Below are positions 30,318-39,591 of a stretch of 64,000 bases of DNA, piece by piece. The notes beneath the pieces were generated by a model. The model was not told the origin of the DNA and ran no database searches. It saw only the letters and a list, made by a program, of their open reading frames with translations. Made by a program: the position numbers and the translations under genes. Each line of letters begins with the position of its first letter. Position 1 is the first letter of the stretch. Source of the DNA: Stentor roeselii (Eukaryota > Ciliophora > Heterotrichea > Heterotrichida > Stentoridae); NCBI GenBank assembly GCA_006503475.1, contig RSEH01000059.1:117191-181190 (forward strand). The letters run 5' to 3'.

Positions 30318-31617
30318 ACTTCACCAGGCTTGTATCGTCCAGGTTAGACTTAACAAGGTTTGTTTCATCGAGGTTAGACTTCACAAGGTTTGCATCGTCA
30401 AGGTTTAATGAAGCGTCTTTTGATAAAGCTATTGAGTTGTAATGCCGCAAGTCAATCGTTAGGCTCATCTGGACTTCTTCTCGTTTATTGAAAATTACAA
30501 TAAATACAAGAGATGATGGAAAAATGAAGAAGTTTGAAATAATGGAAAGTTGAGGACCTAGTGATCCGCAGGGTTCTGAATGAGAACAGACCAACTTGCT
30601 CTCTGACTTTAAAAACCAGAAAAGAATACTGATCAAGTTCGTCAATGAAAGACACCCAGGGACCAAATAATTCAAAAAAGCGGGTCCATGCAAAGTCTGA
30701 TTCAAGAGACTTGTAATACTTTGAAAGAAGTAGGCAAGTAAAAACATTGAAACCACCTGAAGACCTAAATGGACCTCATTCGCTTTTGAAAGATTTTTGT
30801 ATTCTTTACAAGATGAACTTGAATCGTTTATCTCGCATTGCTCGGATTTTAAACAACTCCAGGATAACCATTCTACTTCTTGGCAGTCTTTACATCGACT
30901 TAGGCTTCCTTGGTAGTTGTCTGAGTGGATCCAGTCGGTCACGCTTAATGAAGCGAATAGAAAAAAGGTGTAAGCTGTTGTGAGTGTCAGGCAAATCTTT
31001 GACCAGGTTCTTCCGGATAACCAGAGGAACCCTCCTGGATGAATCTCGATGCGAAGAGGAAGGGCTTCTTTATAGATGCTCCAAGTTGAGAGAATAAAGA
31101 CAAAGATCATTAAAAATGAATTTATCAATGCAAGAATTGGACCTCTTCCTATGCATATATCGGGTCTTGATTTGAAATCTGTTGAGTCGCAATTAAGACC
31201 GGCTTTACTGTAGATAAACCAGAGTAGGATTCCGAGAGTATGGAATATCAGCATTAGAAGACCTGGTATTAGAAGAGTTACTTTTGGGCCTGGGTAACGA
31301 CCAGTAAACAAAAGTAAAACCTTCATATAAAATAGCCAAAGCATCATTAAAGAAGCGAGCTCTAACGAGGTATAAGCATATCCAGCAAAATACAAATCCT
31401 GATAAAACTCACATTCTTCCCCAGTCAATTCACAGTAACTTCTGGCCAAGCATTCAAAAGTCCAATCCTTTTTAAAATCTCCGCAGTCATGACAAGTGAG
31501 TAGCTTGAGCTCTTTAAAACGATCAAAAGTGCTCCAACTGACTGAAAGCGAAGCAATCATAAGTGAGGCATTGAGTATTAAAACCGTTAGTATCACTATT
31601 TTATTGAACCCTTTCAT
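30310..31617 (-). CDS. Internally duplicated multi-spanning membrane protein
   Basis: The product is 435 aa. Two similar halves each have a first hydrophobic segment, a Cys-rich extracellular loop and three further helices. The loops share the pattern CxxC...C...C...C (CHDCGDFKKDWTFECLARSYC versus CKDCQEVEWLSWSCLKSEQC). W residues before the loop and the 4TM unit recall claudin/PMP22-type topology, but I cannot assign a family. The C-terminus is a repeat of ten residues, NLDDANLVKS in three versions, encoded by a 30-bp tandem repeat. The stop overlaps the stop of the convergent USP gene. Confidence 0.75.
   Translation of the reverse strand: MKGFNKIVILTVLILNASLMIASLSVSWSTFDRFKELKLLTCHDCGDFKKDWTFECLARSYCELTGEECEFYQDLYFAGYAYTSLELASLMMLWLFYMKVLLLFTGRYPGPKVTLLIPGLLMLIFHTLGILLWFIYSKAGLNCDSTDFKSRPDICIGRGPILALINSFLMIFVFILSTWSIYKEALPLRIEIHPGGFLWLSGRTWSKICLTLTTAYTFFLFASLSVTDWIHSDNYQGSLSRCKDCQEVEWLSWSCLKSEQCEINDSSSSCKEYKNLSKANEVHLGLQVVSMFLLAYFFQSITSLLNQTLHGPAFLNYLVPGCLSLTNLISILFWFLKSESKLVCSHSEPCGSLGPQLSIISNFFIFPSSLVFIVIFNKREEVQMSLTIDLRHYNSIALSKDASLNLDDANLVKSNLDETNLVKSNLDDTSLVKSN
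30317..30406 (-). repeat. 30-bp tandem repeat, three units, coding
   Basis: Units at 30317-30346, 30347-30376 and 30377-30406 encode the C-terminal ten-residue repeats of the membrane protein. The first base also belongs to the neighbouring USP stop codon. Confidence 0.9.
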
Positions 31618-31665
31618 TTATAATCATCCAAATCAGTAAAAAATCATCATCATCCAATTTAATAA

Positions 31666-32229
31666 ATGTTTCTACGACGCATAATCCCTTTTCGGTCAGT
31701 CCAGACCTACGCAGAGCAAATGCAAGCTCAAGAAATGCAGAAACAAAAAGAAAGGTTCAAGCAAATGATTGAAGAACTATCAAAAAAAGACACTTACACC
31801 TTGAAAGACTTCAAAAAAGAAATCATTTCACAAGAAGTCAAAAAAGGATTCTTGAGAAGAATGTTTACTGAAGCCCAACCTGAAGAGATTCAACAGGAAA
31901 AGTTTAAAACGATCATGAATGCGATAAAAGAAGAAGAACTGACCAGTTCTCAGCCTTTGAATGGAGATGCAAAGCTGGAAATTTCTCAGATTACTCAGAT
32001 ACCTGTGAAGGATATCAATAATTTGCTGACTCAGTTTAAGATTCAGGCTAAACTTCATGGGTATCTCAAGGCTAGAAGGGAAAAAGGGGATTATATTCCA
32101 CAGTCACAGGAAGAATTACAAGTTATGTTGAGATCTGATAGGCCCCCTAGTACTAGAGAAGAAAGGTATGAACATCAGAAGAAGTATTCTACCAAACAAA
32201 GGAAATGGCTTAATAGTTTAATGAGATAG
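31666..32229 (+). CDS. SRP54 M-domain-like protein, probably mitochondrial
   Basis: The product is 187 aa. The N-terminus MFLRRIIPFRSVQTYA is basic and amphipathic, like a mitochondrial presequence. Residues about 45-140 follow the SRP54/Ffh M-domain order: YTLKDFKKEI, then FKTIMNAIKEEELTSSQPLN (compare MEAIINSMT..E...P..i.GS), then QIPVKDINNLLTQFKIQAKL (compare sv.dVN.LLkqF..m.k). The arginine-rich helix that binds SRP RNA (RKRRIA) is replaced by AKLEISQ, so RNA binding through that helix is doubtful. No GTPase domain is present. It may be a mitochondrial translation or insertion factor; this is inference. It is divergent from the neighbour by 48 bp. Confidence 0.5.
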   Translation: MFLRRIIPFRSVQTYAEQMQAQEMQKQKERFKQMIEELSKKDTYTLKDFKKEIISQEVKKGFLRRMFTEAQPEEIQQEKFKTIMNAIKEEELTSSQPLNGDAKLEISQITQIPVKDINNLLTQFKIQAKLHGYLKARREKGDYIPQSQEELQVMLRSDRPPSTREERYEHQKKYSTKQRKWLNSLMR

Positions 32230-32441
32230 AAATAGTTATTCAATTTTAGTCTTATGTCAAGTTCTTTAACTTCGTTTAAATTTAACCTGAATCATCATAT
32301 TTACGATTTCCTTCAACCTAAAGATTCTCATCTATATCCTATCTTTCTGATCAATTTTTTTATTTCAACTATAATTTTTTCAAACAACCTCATCTTAAAT
32401 AATCCCACATAAAAATAATAGCTGTTTCATATTATCTTATA

Positions 32442-33836
32442 ATGGAAAAAAAGATAATAATCCAGAGACAATGGTTCATAAGTTCAAAAACCACAGATTT
32501 CATGCTCGACTATCAAATTCTATCAGAAATCGGCTCAGGTTCCTACGGCAAAGTCTACCAAGTCCGCGACCTAAGAAGTCAAATACTTCGAGCAGTAAAA
32601 GTAATCCAAAAGATCAGAGTCCAAGACTACCAAACCTTCGTAAACGAAATCAACATCTTAAAAAAGCTAGACCACCCAAACATAGTAAACATAATAGAAA
32701 CCTACGAAACCGAAAGAAACTGTTTCGTAGTCCTCGAGTATTGTTTAGGAGGTGAGTTATTTTCAAGACTCGTCCAACAAAAGCAATTTTCAGAAGGACA
32801 CGTAGCTCACATAATGAAGCAGTTACTTTCAGCATTAATGTATTGTCACAATAACGGCGTCTGTCATCGTGACTTGAAGCCTGAAAACTGTTTATATATC
32901 CTTCCGGAAGAAAACAGTGAAATCAAAGTAATCGACTTCGGCTTATCAGCCACAATCACCGAAGACGATTTACTTCATGACCTGACAGGAACTCCTTATT
33001 ACATCGCTCCTGAAATGCTTTCAGGCAACTACTCCCTCTCCGTGGACTGCTGGTCTTTAGGCGTCATGATGTACTTGATGCTCTCTGGCGTTCCTCCATT
33101 CAACGGCAAGGACAACAACGAGATCTTGATGAATGTTTACAATGGATCTTTCACCTTTCGGCCAAAGGTCTTTTCAAGTGTTTCTGATCAGGCCAAAGAC
33201 TTAGTCGTTCGTCTTTTAACGAAAGACCCTTCCTTGAGACTTACAGCTTCGCAAGCTTATTCACATCCTTGGGTCCAGGGAGCGGTTCCAAGATACAACG
33301 AATTACCTGAAAGTCTCTTAAGAAGTATTCAAAATTTCATGAAAACAACGAGTATTAAAAAGGCGTCTTTGATGTTCATCGCTTCGAAGCTCTCTGAAAA
33401 TGATATCAGTAAGATTCGTGGACATTTCAAACAAATTGACGTGAACGGCGATGGAGTCATCACTAAAGACGAACTTGTTGGAGGGATTCAGTTCATGTCG
33501 AACTTTCCCAAGGAAAACATGGACATGGTCGTTAGTTCCCTTGATGTGAATGACAATGGAGTCGTTGATTATACTGAGTTCCTTACTGGATGCTTACTTA
33601 GAAAAAGCTTCTCGAATAGTGGGTATGTTGAAAGCGCTTTCAAACATTTTGATAAAGATGACAGTGGCTTTATCACTGCAAATGAAATTCGTGAAGCTTT
33701 ATGTGCTGGTGATATTATTCATGGACTTTCTACTCATGAAATCGAAGCCATGATTGGAGAAATCGATAAAAATAAAGATGGGTGCATTGACTATCGCGAG
33801 TTTATTGAAATGATGAATCAGAGAAGCTTACTGTAG
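32442..33836 (+). CDS. Calcium-dependent protein kinase (CDPK)
   Basis: The product is 464 aa. The kinase domain, about residues 24-282, has GSGSYG (31-36), AVKVI, CHRDLKPEN, DFGLSA, GTPYYIAPE and HPWV. A junction region precedes four EF hands: DVNGDGVITKDE, DVNDNGVVDYTE, DKDDSGFITANE and DKNKDGCIDYRE, all with intact calcium ligands. This is the full CDPK layout found in plants, apicomplexans and ciliates, where calcium relieves autoinhibition directly. The N-terminus (MEKK) lacks a myristoylation glycine. In Stentor-like cells, calcium controls contraction and regeneration; a link here is only inference. Its stop is 4 bp from the convergent GTPase stop. Confidence 0.96.
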   Translation: MEKKIIIQRQWFISSKTTDFMLDYQILSEIGSGSYGKVYQVRDLRSQILRAVKVIQKIRVQDYQTFVNEINILKKLDHPNIVNIIETYETERNCFVVLEYCLGGELFSRLVQQKQFSEGHVAHIMKQLLSALMYCHNNGVCHRDLKPENCLYILPEENSEIKVIDFGLSATITEDDLLHDLTGTPYYIAPEMLSGNYSLSVDCWSLGVMMYLMLSGVPPFNGKDNNEILMNVYNGSFTFRPKVFSSVSDQAKDLVVRLLTKDPSLRLTASQAYSHPWVQGAVPRYNELPESLLRSIQNFMKTTSIKKASLMFIASKLSENDISKIRGHFKQIDVNGDGVITKDELVGGIQFMSNFPKENMDMVVSSLDVNDNGVVDYTEFLTGCLLRKSFSNSGYVESAFKHFDKDDSGFITANEIREALCAGDIIHGLSTHEIEAMIGEIDKNKDGCIDYREFIEMMNQRSLL

Positions 33837-33840
33837 GTAG

Positions 33841-34572
33841 TTAAATTATCATGCAAGTTTGCAGGGTATCTCCGCGGATTGAACAGTCGTACCAAGGACC
33901 TCGTCTTGATAATTCTTTTTTCGTTTCGATGAATGAAAAGTCGGTGGTTTTAGAAAGTTTTGAGAACTTTTGAGAAAATATCGATGTTATTAGGTTTTTG
34001 AAGGCTTTTTCTATGTTTTTGTTGGTTTTTGAACTGGTTTTCAGGTAGTCTAAGGAATAGGTTAGCTTTAATCTTTCGATGTCGCTTGGTTTCACTTGGG
34101 AGGTTTTTAGGTCGCTTTTGGTTCCGATTAGAAGCTTTTTGGGGATTTTTGGAGTTTTTAGACCCATTCGAAGTCTTTCTTTTTCAGTTAAGAACTTTAG
34201 GAACTTTTCGAGTAGGTCGAATGATTCTGGGTTGCCTTGGTCGAAAATTAAAAGCATTCCGTCTAGGACTTTGTCGTCAGGTACTCCTGCGATTTTTAGG
34301 CCTTTTTTGTTTTCGAGGATTTTTTCGAAGATGTTTTGGTTTTCTTCATTTTTCGAGAATAATGACGGATGGTTTATTGGGAACAAGTCATCAATACGAA
34401 CCATAACAGGCACCTTCTCAACAGTTACAAGTCTTCTATAGCAAGTTAAATAATCAGTTTTCAAATAAATATCATGAAAACTTCCATTAACAAATCTATA
34501 ACAAAGACTAGACTTTCCAACACAACACGATCCCATCAAGCAAATCCTAACAAAACAAGTGCCATCATCCAT
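33841..34572 (-). CDS. Ras-like small GTPase with CAAX end
   Basis: The product is 243 aa. It has a P-loop GSCCVGKS (14-21), G4 as GTKSDL (T in place of the usual N), and a G5-like TSSKTN. The G3 DxxG is degenerate (IDDLFPIN), and the switch II region has an insertion (NEENQNIF). The C-terminus ends CMII, a CAAX box for prenylation, so membrane attachment is likely. The weak G3 means GTP hydrolysis may be altered. The subfamily is uncertain, Ras/Rheb-like by the CAAX end. Its start codon is 14 bp from that of the divergent OSCA/TMEM63 gene. Confidence 0.82.
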   Translation of the reverse strand: MDDGTCFVRICLMGSCCVGKSSLCYRFVNGSFHDIYLKTDYLTCYRRLVTVEKVPVMVRIDDLFPINHPSLFSKNEENQNIFEKILENKKGLKIAGVPDDKVLDGMLLIFDQGNPESFDLLEKFLKFLTEKERLRMGLKTPKIPKKLLIGTKSDLKTSQVKPSDIERLKLTYSLDYLKTSSKTNKNIEKAFKNLITSIFSQKFSKLSKTTDFSFIETKKELSRRGPWYDCSIRGDTLQTCMII

Positions 34573-34586
34573 TCAATATCTAATAA
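34573..34586. promoter_or_regulatory. 14-bp gap between divergent start codons
   Basis: TCAATATCTAATAA separates the ATG of the GTPase (minus) and the ATG of the OSCA channel (plus). Any core promoter must lie in this gap or inside the coding sequences. No defined motif is claimed. Confidence 0.5.
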
Positions 34587-37031
34587 ATGGAACAAGTGAT
34601 CGGAGCAAACCTTGGAATGATGGGCGAAGGCGAAGTAGGCTTTCAAGCTTCTGACTCTTTGGACTACTCTAATCCCGAGGCAGCGGCAAGGAAGGCAGAC
34701 CTAAGCCTTGCCAGAAAATATCGAAATTCAACGTGTTTCATGCGACAGGTCGACGGAAAGTACGAAAAGTACCCGATTTGGGGAACGACTTTAGAAGAAA
34801 TCGGCCAATATGGCTCAGGGATGCAGCTTTACTTGAAACTTGTGAAATATCTTTGCTTTTGTTTTTTTGTTATTTCTGGAATTTCGATTTACCCGATTTA
34901 CCTTAACTCGAAGGGCGATGGACTTAATGCTGGAGAGATTCGACAGAGATGGGACGCTTGGGCTGTTAGTAATACTGATTGGGTTACGGATGAGGATGAA
35001 AAAAAGGATAATGAAGATAACTTGTTTCGGCTTTTTGTTTCTGATGCGGTTTATTCAGTTTTTTTTATACTTTTTGTAGTTTTCTTGCAGATCAGATCGA
35101 ATTTAACTGTTCAAAAGAACTTTCAGACAAACGTCACTCTTGCTGATTATTCGCTTGAAGTCAAAGGACTTCCTGAAGATGACACTGAAAAAGAAAGTCT
35201 AAAACAACATTTTCAACAATTTGGAGAGGTCCATGAAGTGTTCCTGGCAAGGAAATATGACGGACTACTCAAAGTTTATAGAGAAAGAGCCATCACTTCC
35301 AATGAACTCGCTTATAACAACTTGCAGAAAACCTTCGGCAAGAAACTTGATAAAACAATAAACAAGCTCAAAGTAAAAATCGATAAATTCGATGAAAAAA
35401 TCTCTAAAACTGAAGAAAATTCCAATAAAATGCATGATGAGCTCCCAGTGATCAAAGCCTTCATAGTCTTCAACAGTTTTGAAGCGAGAAAGTCCTGTTT
35501 CGATTCATATAAAAAAGACAAAGGATGCTGCAAACGTCTTAAAAACCAGAAAGAAAACTTGAAATACAAGAAAATTTACCCATTAAGAGTAACAAAAACT
35601 GATGCACCTTCAAATATTTTATATGAAAACTTAGAGGTCTCGAAGTGTTCAAGATTTATCAGAAGAGTCATTTCTTACTTTTGTGTTTTAATTTGTTTAA
35701 TCGCTTCTGCTGCGATGGTCTATTCACTGAAAATCTACCAAGACGACCTTCCTTCACGACAGAAATGTTTAGATATGGGTGTTTATAAAGATTATTCTCT
35801 GGCAGTAGCCAAGGATAAATACACTACAAACACTGAAAAATACTGTTACTGCAAACAACAATCAATCTCTAAAATCATCGACAACTCAGACATGTTCGAC
35901 TATTGTTCTTATTTCATCGAAAAGCTATCAACTACAGTTCTTTTCCGAATTCTCGTCAGCTTCGGTGTAGTTTTCATCAACTTTTTCATAAAAATCATCT
36001 TTCGAATCCTAGGAAGGTATGAAAGACATCCAAGTAAATCCGAAGAACAGCAGAAATTAATGGGAAAGGTGTTTTTAGCGACATTTATAAATACAGCTTT
36101 AGTGATTTTAGCTGTTAATGCTGATTTTTCTGATTTGAATACTCAAAGTTGGCTTCCTGAGTTTATTTTCAATGCAGATTATTCAGATTTTTCAAGAGAC
36201 TGGTACGTTGAAGTAGGTTCGACAATAGTTTCCACAATGATGATCTCGATTTTTTCACCTCATTGTGTCATGCTGATGACTTTTTACCCTCTCGGTCTTT
36301 GCAAGCGTCACTGCTGCACAAAGAGATACTTAAGTCAAGCAGAGGCGAATTTAAAGTTCTCAGGTGCTGACTTTGACTTGGCAACGCGAAATTCATTTGT
36401 AATGACAGTTGTTTTTACTTGTTTGTTGTACTCTGGAGGAATGCCGATTTTAAACGTTATCTGTTTTCTGACGATGTTTTGCTTGTACTGGGTGGATAAG
36501 TTCTTGATTTTAAGACATTATAAGCGACCCCCACATTACAACCATATGTTAAATGAGAAAGTTTTGCAGTATTTACCCTTCGCAGTAATTTTTCACTGCG
36601 GGTTTTCACTTTACATGTATGGAGCTTCTGACTTGTTTCCCTTGCACTTGAAAGGTCCTTATGTGGAGGACCAAGTCCCAGTGCATGAAACGAATACTTT
36701 AGGAGACCGAATAAGAAGAATAACAGGTTTCGTGAACATCATCATCATGATCGCTGCTTTTCTCTCATTAGGCTGGGTGGTGCTTTACTCAAGCATTTTC
36801 AAGTGTATAATGAAAAGAAAAGTCATGGACATCTCAGAAGAAAAAAACGCGCAAGGGACCATCGAGCACGAGTTGAACAACATCAAAGCACATGACCTGG
36901 ACTCTTACGACATAAAAAAACACCCAGATTACCGAGACCTGATAAAATCAATGGAAAGTTCAGTGAAACGAACTCGAAGACTAGACTCAAACGCCCACGA
37001 TATCACTTCTTTACATAACCTAGGTTCTTAG
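34587..37031 (+). CDS. OSCA/TMEM63-type ion channel
   Basis: The product is 814 aa with about 10 membrane segments. After the first two helices comes a cytosolic RRM-like region (LEVKGLPEDDTEKESLKQHF), a coiled coil, then VIKAFIVFNSFEAR. Next comes TDAPSNILYENLEVSKCSR, matching the APePsdIiWENL signature of OSCA/TMEM63/CSC1 proteins before the main pore-forming helices. The C-terminal helices include NSFVMTVVFTCLLYSGGMPI. Family members are mechanosensitive or osmosensitive cation channels related to TMEM16. A plasma membrane role is likely. The next gene starts 2 bp after its stop. Confidence 0.85.
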   Translation: MEQVIGANLGMMGEGEVGFQASDSLDYSNPEAAARKADLSLARKYRNSTCFMRQVDGKYEKYPIWGTTLEEIGQYGSGMQLYLKLVKYLCFCFFVISGISIYPIYLNSKGDGLNAGEIRQRWDAWAVSNTDWVTDEDEKKDNEDNLFRLFVSDAVYSVFFILFVVFLQIRSNLTVQKNFQTNVTLADYSLEVKGLPEDDTEKESLKQHFQQFGEVHEVFLARKYDGLLKVYRERAITSNELAYNNLQKTFGKKLDKTINKLKVKIDKFDEKISKTEENSNKMHDELPVIKAFIVFNSFEARKSCFDSYKKDKGCCKRLKNQKENLKYKKIYPLRVTKTDAPSNILYENLEVSKCSRFIRRVISYFCVLICLIASAAMVYSLKIYQDDLPSRQKCLDMGVYKDYSLAVAKDKYTTNTEKYCYCKQQSISKIIDNSDMFDYCSYFIEKLSTTVLFRILVSFGVVFINFFIKIIFRILGRYERHPSKSEEQQKLMGKVFLATFINTALVILAVNADFSDLNTQSWLPEFIFNADYSDFSRDWYVEVGSTIVSTMMISIFSPHCVMLMTFYPLGLCKRHCCTKRYLSQAEANLKFSGADFDLATRNSFVMTVVFTCLLYSGGMPILNVICFLTMFCLYWVDKFLILRHYKRPPHYNHMLNEKVLQYLPFAVIFHCGFSLYMYGASDLFPLHLKGPYVEDQVPVHETNTLGDRIRRITGFVNIIIMIAAFLSLGWVVLYSSIFKCIMKRKVMDISEEKNAQGTIEHELNNIKAHDLDSYDIKKHPDYRDLIKSMESSVKRTRRLDSNAHDITSLHNLGS

Positions 37032-37033
37032 AA

Positions 37034-38158
37034 ATGGAAGAAATAAGGAATGCGTTTTGGTGGTTTTTGATCATTAAGAAAATTTCACTTAAATTCCTGA
37101 AAATCGGGTTCAATAGAATTAAAAGCTTCTCAGTCCTTGTGAAAAAAACTAGAATGAAGAAGTTTTTTAAAAAGGTCTCCAGGGATAAAGGAAAAATCGC
37201 TTGGATCATGAACTGGATTTTTCGCACTGGCAGGATAAATGTGCAACAAAGAGGCTTCATACGATGGAAAATCAACGTTTTTCCTTTGTTAAGGCCGAGA
37301 CATTTGATGTTTAAGAACTCAGAAAAATTTTTAGTGTTGAAATCGTTTTTATCTGTATCAAACCTTTTTCTTACAAAATTAAAATTCACTTATCTAAGCA
37401 CTTGGAAGGATGTAGTCATGAAGAGCAAACAATTAAAATTCAAAGAAAATCAAATAAAGTCTAAACTTTTAAGTCTTTTCATTTTTTTCAATAACCGATT
37501 ATCAACAGGTCTAAACCACTGGAAAAAGTGGAGTGTTCGACAAGGTCGAATAAAAGAAAAATTCCGATTGATTAAAAAGCTATTCTTGAAGAACTTTCAA
37601 AAGTCTTTTGATAACTTCTGCTCAGAAGAATATTACTATGAAAGTTACTACATCGAAACTGTAGTTCGGACTGATAAAATCACGAAAAGTTTTAAAATCA
37701 TGCAGAAACCAGTTTCTCAGATAGAATTTCATGATATTCATTTTTATGACCCTGCTTATCGCGCTGTTAGTCGAAACTTGAACCATTTCTTAAAGAAGAA
37801 AAAGTCTTTTTTCTTGAAAATCTGGAAAAAAGCTGTCTTGGTTGAGAGAATATCGAGTCAATCACTCGCTTTCTACCTTCAAGGCTCCCAGACACAGAGA
37901 TATCAACTTGACACTTCAACTTTAACAAAACTAAAAAAGCTTCTGATACAATTTTCACTAATTCAAAGCAGAAGATCTGAAATGCCTGAAAAATGTTTAA
38001 CGACCTGGGCAGCAAAGTCACATTTAAACCTTCTGAAAACCTTGAAATTCAAGATTTTAGTGGAAAAAACACAGAAACTCTATTCGAACCTCCGAGTTTT
38101 CCTTAATAAATGGAAGTTATTCCAGAAGTCTTTTCATATGTTCACAGATATTGAGTGA
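37034..38158 (+). CDS. Basic tryptophan-repeat protein, Sfi1-like
   Basis: The product is 374 aa, very basic and rich in Phe, Leu, Lys and Trp. Spaced F/L..W motifs recur (GFIRWK, LSTWKD, GLNHWKKW, FFLKIWKK, CLTTWAA, FLNKWK), like the centrin-binding L..F..W repeats of Sfi1 family proteins, although the spacing is irregular. Sfi1-type proteins bind centrins in basal bodies and in contractile fibres of ciliates. No other domain is seen. The ATG follows the OSCA stop by 2 bp, and no intron fuses them. The family call is tentative. Confidence 0.5.
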   Translation: MEEIRNAFWWFLIIKKISLKFLKIGFNRIKSFSVLVKKTRMKKFFKKVSRDKGKIAWIMNWIFRTGRINVQQRGFIRWKINVFPLLRPRHLMFKNSEKFLVLKSFLSVSNLFLTKLKFTYLSTWKDVVMKSKQLKFKENQIKSKLLSLFIFFNNRLSTGLNHWKKWSVRQGRIKEKFRLIKKLFLKNFQKSFDNFCSEEYYYESYYIETVVRTDKITKSFKIMQKPVSQIEFHDIHFYDPAYRAVSRNLNHFLKKKKSFFLKIWKKAVLVERISSQSLAFYLQGSQTQRYQLDTSTLTKLKKLLIQFSLIQSRRSEMPEKCLTTWAAKSHLNLLKTLKFKILVEKTQKLYSNLRVFLNKWKLFQKSFHMFTDIE

Positions 38159-38179
38159 GTTCTTGAATATTAATAATTT

Positions 38180-39271
38180 ATGTCTTTAGAAGCTTTTATT
38201 GATATCAGGCTCTGTGACCCTGTAGTTGCCTTGAGTCTCAACTCGGAGGGCCTTGTTTATGGCTCGATGATGGGAAGGCTCTTGTACTTCAACTTTTCTA
38301 CGAAGGATGAAAGGGTCATCAATGAACTCTCTGATGAGTTCATCTCTGGCGCTTGGCTTTCTCGTGATAATGTTTTGTATGCTTGCATTGGAGACTTGAG
38401 GGCTTTGGTCATTTCTAATCCTGATGCTGAGAGGTACTCTAAGCAGTATATCAACTTTGAAAAAATACATACTTCGATTTCTTGTGAATTAAGTCAGATC
38501 AAAATGCATGAAGATCGGATTTTTATTGGGTTTCTTGAACCTTCGAGTACTAGTGACTCTTTGGCTCATACAGTATCCCCGACCTACTGCTACGACATAA
38601 TCCAAGGTTCCAACAAAACAATAGAAGGTCAAAAATTTCCTCCTCACAGCGTATTTTTCGACTTTGACGGAAAAAGACTTCTCTGGATGGAATTCGAAAG
38701 CAACCATCGAAAGCTTCAAATATTTACAATCGATCACGCAAATATCGACGTAAGAACGATGGACAGATCATTCGGCAAAGTAGGTTTCTGCAAGTTTTTA
38801 GGAGACAAAATAATTTACGTCTGGAACCAAAAAGTAATCCGATTGATGACTCTTGATGGAAAAGATATTCAAGTGGGTTCTCATGATAACTACATCGTTG
38901 CTTTGAACTGCGTGAAGATATTTAAAGTTGATAGAAATCGCAGAATTAATCGGATTGTCAATGGTTTAAATGATGCCAGAGTCGAAAACTTGCCTTTTGA
39001 AGAGGAAAAAAGAACCCAGGCAAAGACTTATGTTATTTCTGTTGATGATCAAGGTGTTATCAGGATCTGGGATTCTGAAAAAATGGCTGAAGAGATTTTG
39101 ATTAGGAACTTACCTCAACTTACTGAAAGGTATCAAAAAATGCAGTATTTTTCTTTAGGGTTTCCTTATTTTGTTGAAGCTTATGGACCGAGACTTGCGA
39201 TTTCTACTGATTTAGGAGTTTTAGTTATTAGGTCCAGGGAGTTGGAATTAGAAAGTCAGTTGATGAGATGA
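38180..39271 (+). CDS. WD40-like beta-propeller protein
   Basis: The product is 363 aa. Repeating beta-strand patterns include VVALSLNSEGLVYGSMMGRL, FISGAWLSRDNVLYACIGDL, GFCKFLGDKIIYVWNQKVIR and AKTYVISVDDQGVIRIWDSE, the last closest to a canonical WD repeat. It is probably a seven-bladed propeller acting as a scaffold. There is no other domain, signal or membrane segment. The partner is unknown. The start is 21 bp after the preceding stop. Confidence 0.65.
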   Translation: MSLEAFIDIRLCDPVVALSLNSEGLVYGSMMGRLLYFNFSTKDERVINELSDEFISGAWLSRDNVLYACIGDLRALVISNPDAERYSKQYINFEKIHTSISCELSQIKMHEDRIFIGFLEPSSTSDSLAHTVSPTYCYDIIQGSNKTIEGQKFPPHSVFFDFDGKRLLWMEFESNHRKLQIFTIDHANIDVRTMDRSFGKVGFCKFLGDKIIYVWNQKVIRLMTLDGKDIQVGSHDNYIVALNCVKIFKVDRNRRINRIVNGLNDARVENLPFEEEKRTQAKTYVISVDDQGVIRIWDSEKMAEEILIRNLPQLTERYQKMQYFSLGFPYFVEAYGPRLAISTDLGVLVIRSRELELESQLMR

Positions 39272-39591
39272 TTGTAAATTATAAGAGTGAATATTTTAGT
39301 AAAAGATGATGAAAAGTTTAATCTTTTTGGGTAATACTTCTTTGGTCAAACTAATAAAAAATGAACGAATTTCAATAAAAATTATTTTTCAGCCTGAACT
39401 CGATCTATTAGAATAAACCGAATTTTTAATTAAAATCACTTCAAAAAAGACCTAAAAACCTTAAAACCCAAAAACCCAGTTCAGTCCACTATCCTTAAAA
39501 TTTCCTCTAACAAAAACCAATCCTCCACTCGAAAACTTTCCTAACGTTTAGAAATTCCTCGATTAATTTCTCTCCACACCCATCAAGATAA
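39272..39591. other. Intergenic region
   Basis: This 320 bp interval separates the WD40-like gene from the transporter. The last 150 bp are rich in A and C on the plus strand, as before several other plus-strand starts here. I see no gene or repeat. Confidence 0.5.

Noticed and set aside
37029-37036. Fusion of the OSCA channel with the tryptophan-repeat gene
   Set aside because: Only 2 bp separate stop and start, but no intron removes the stop, and the products are unrelated.
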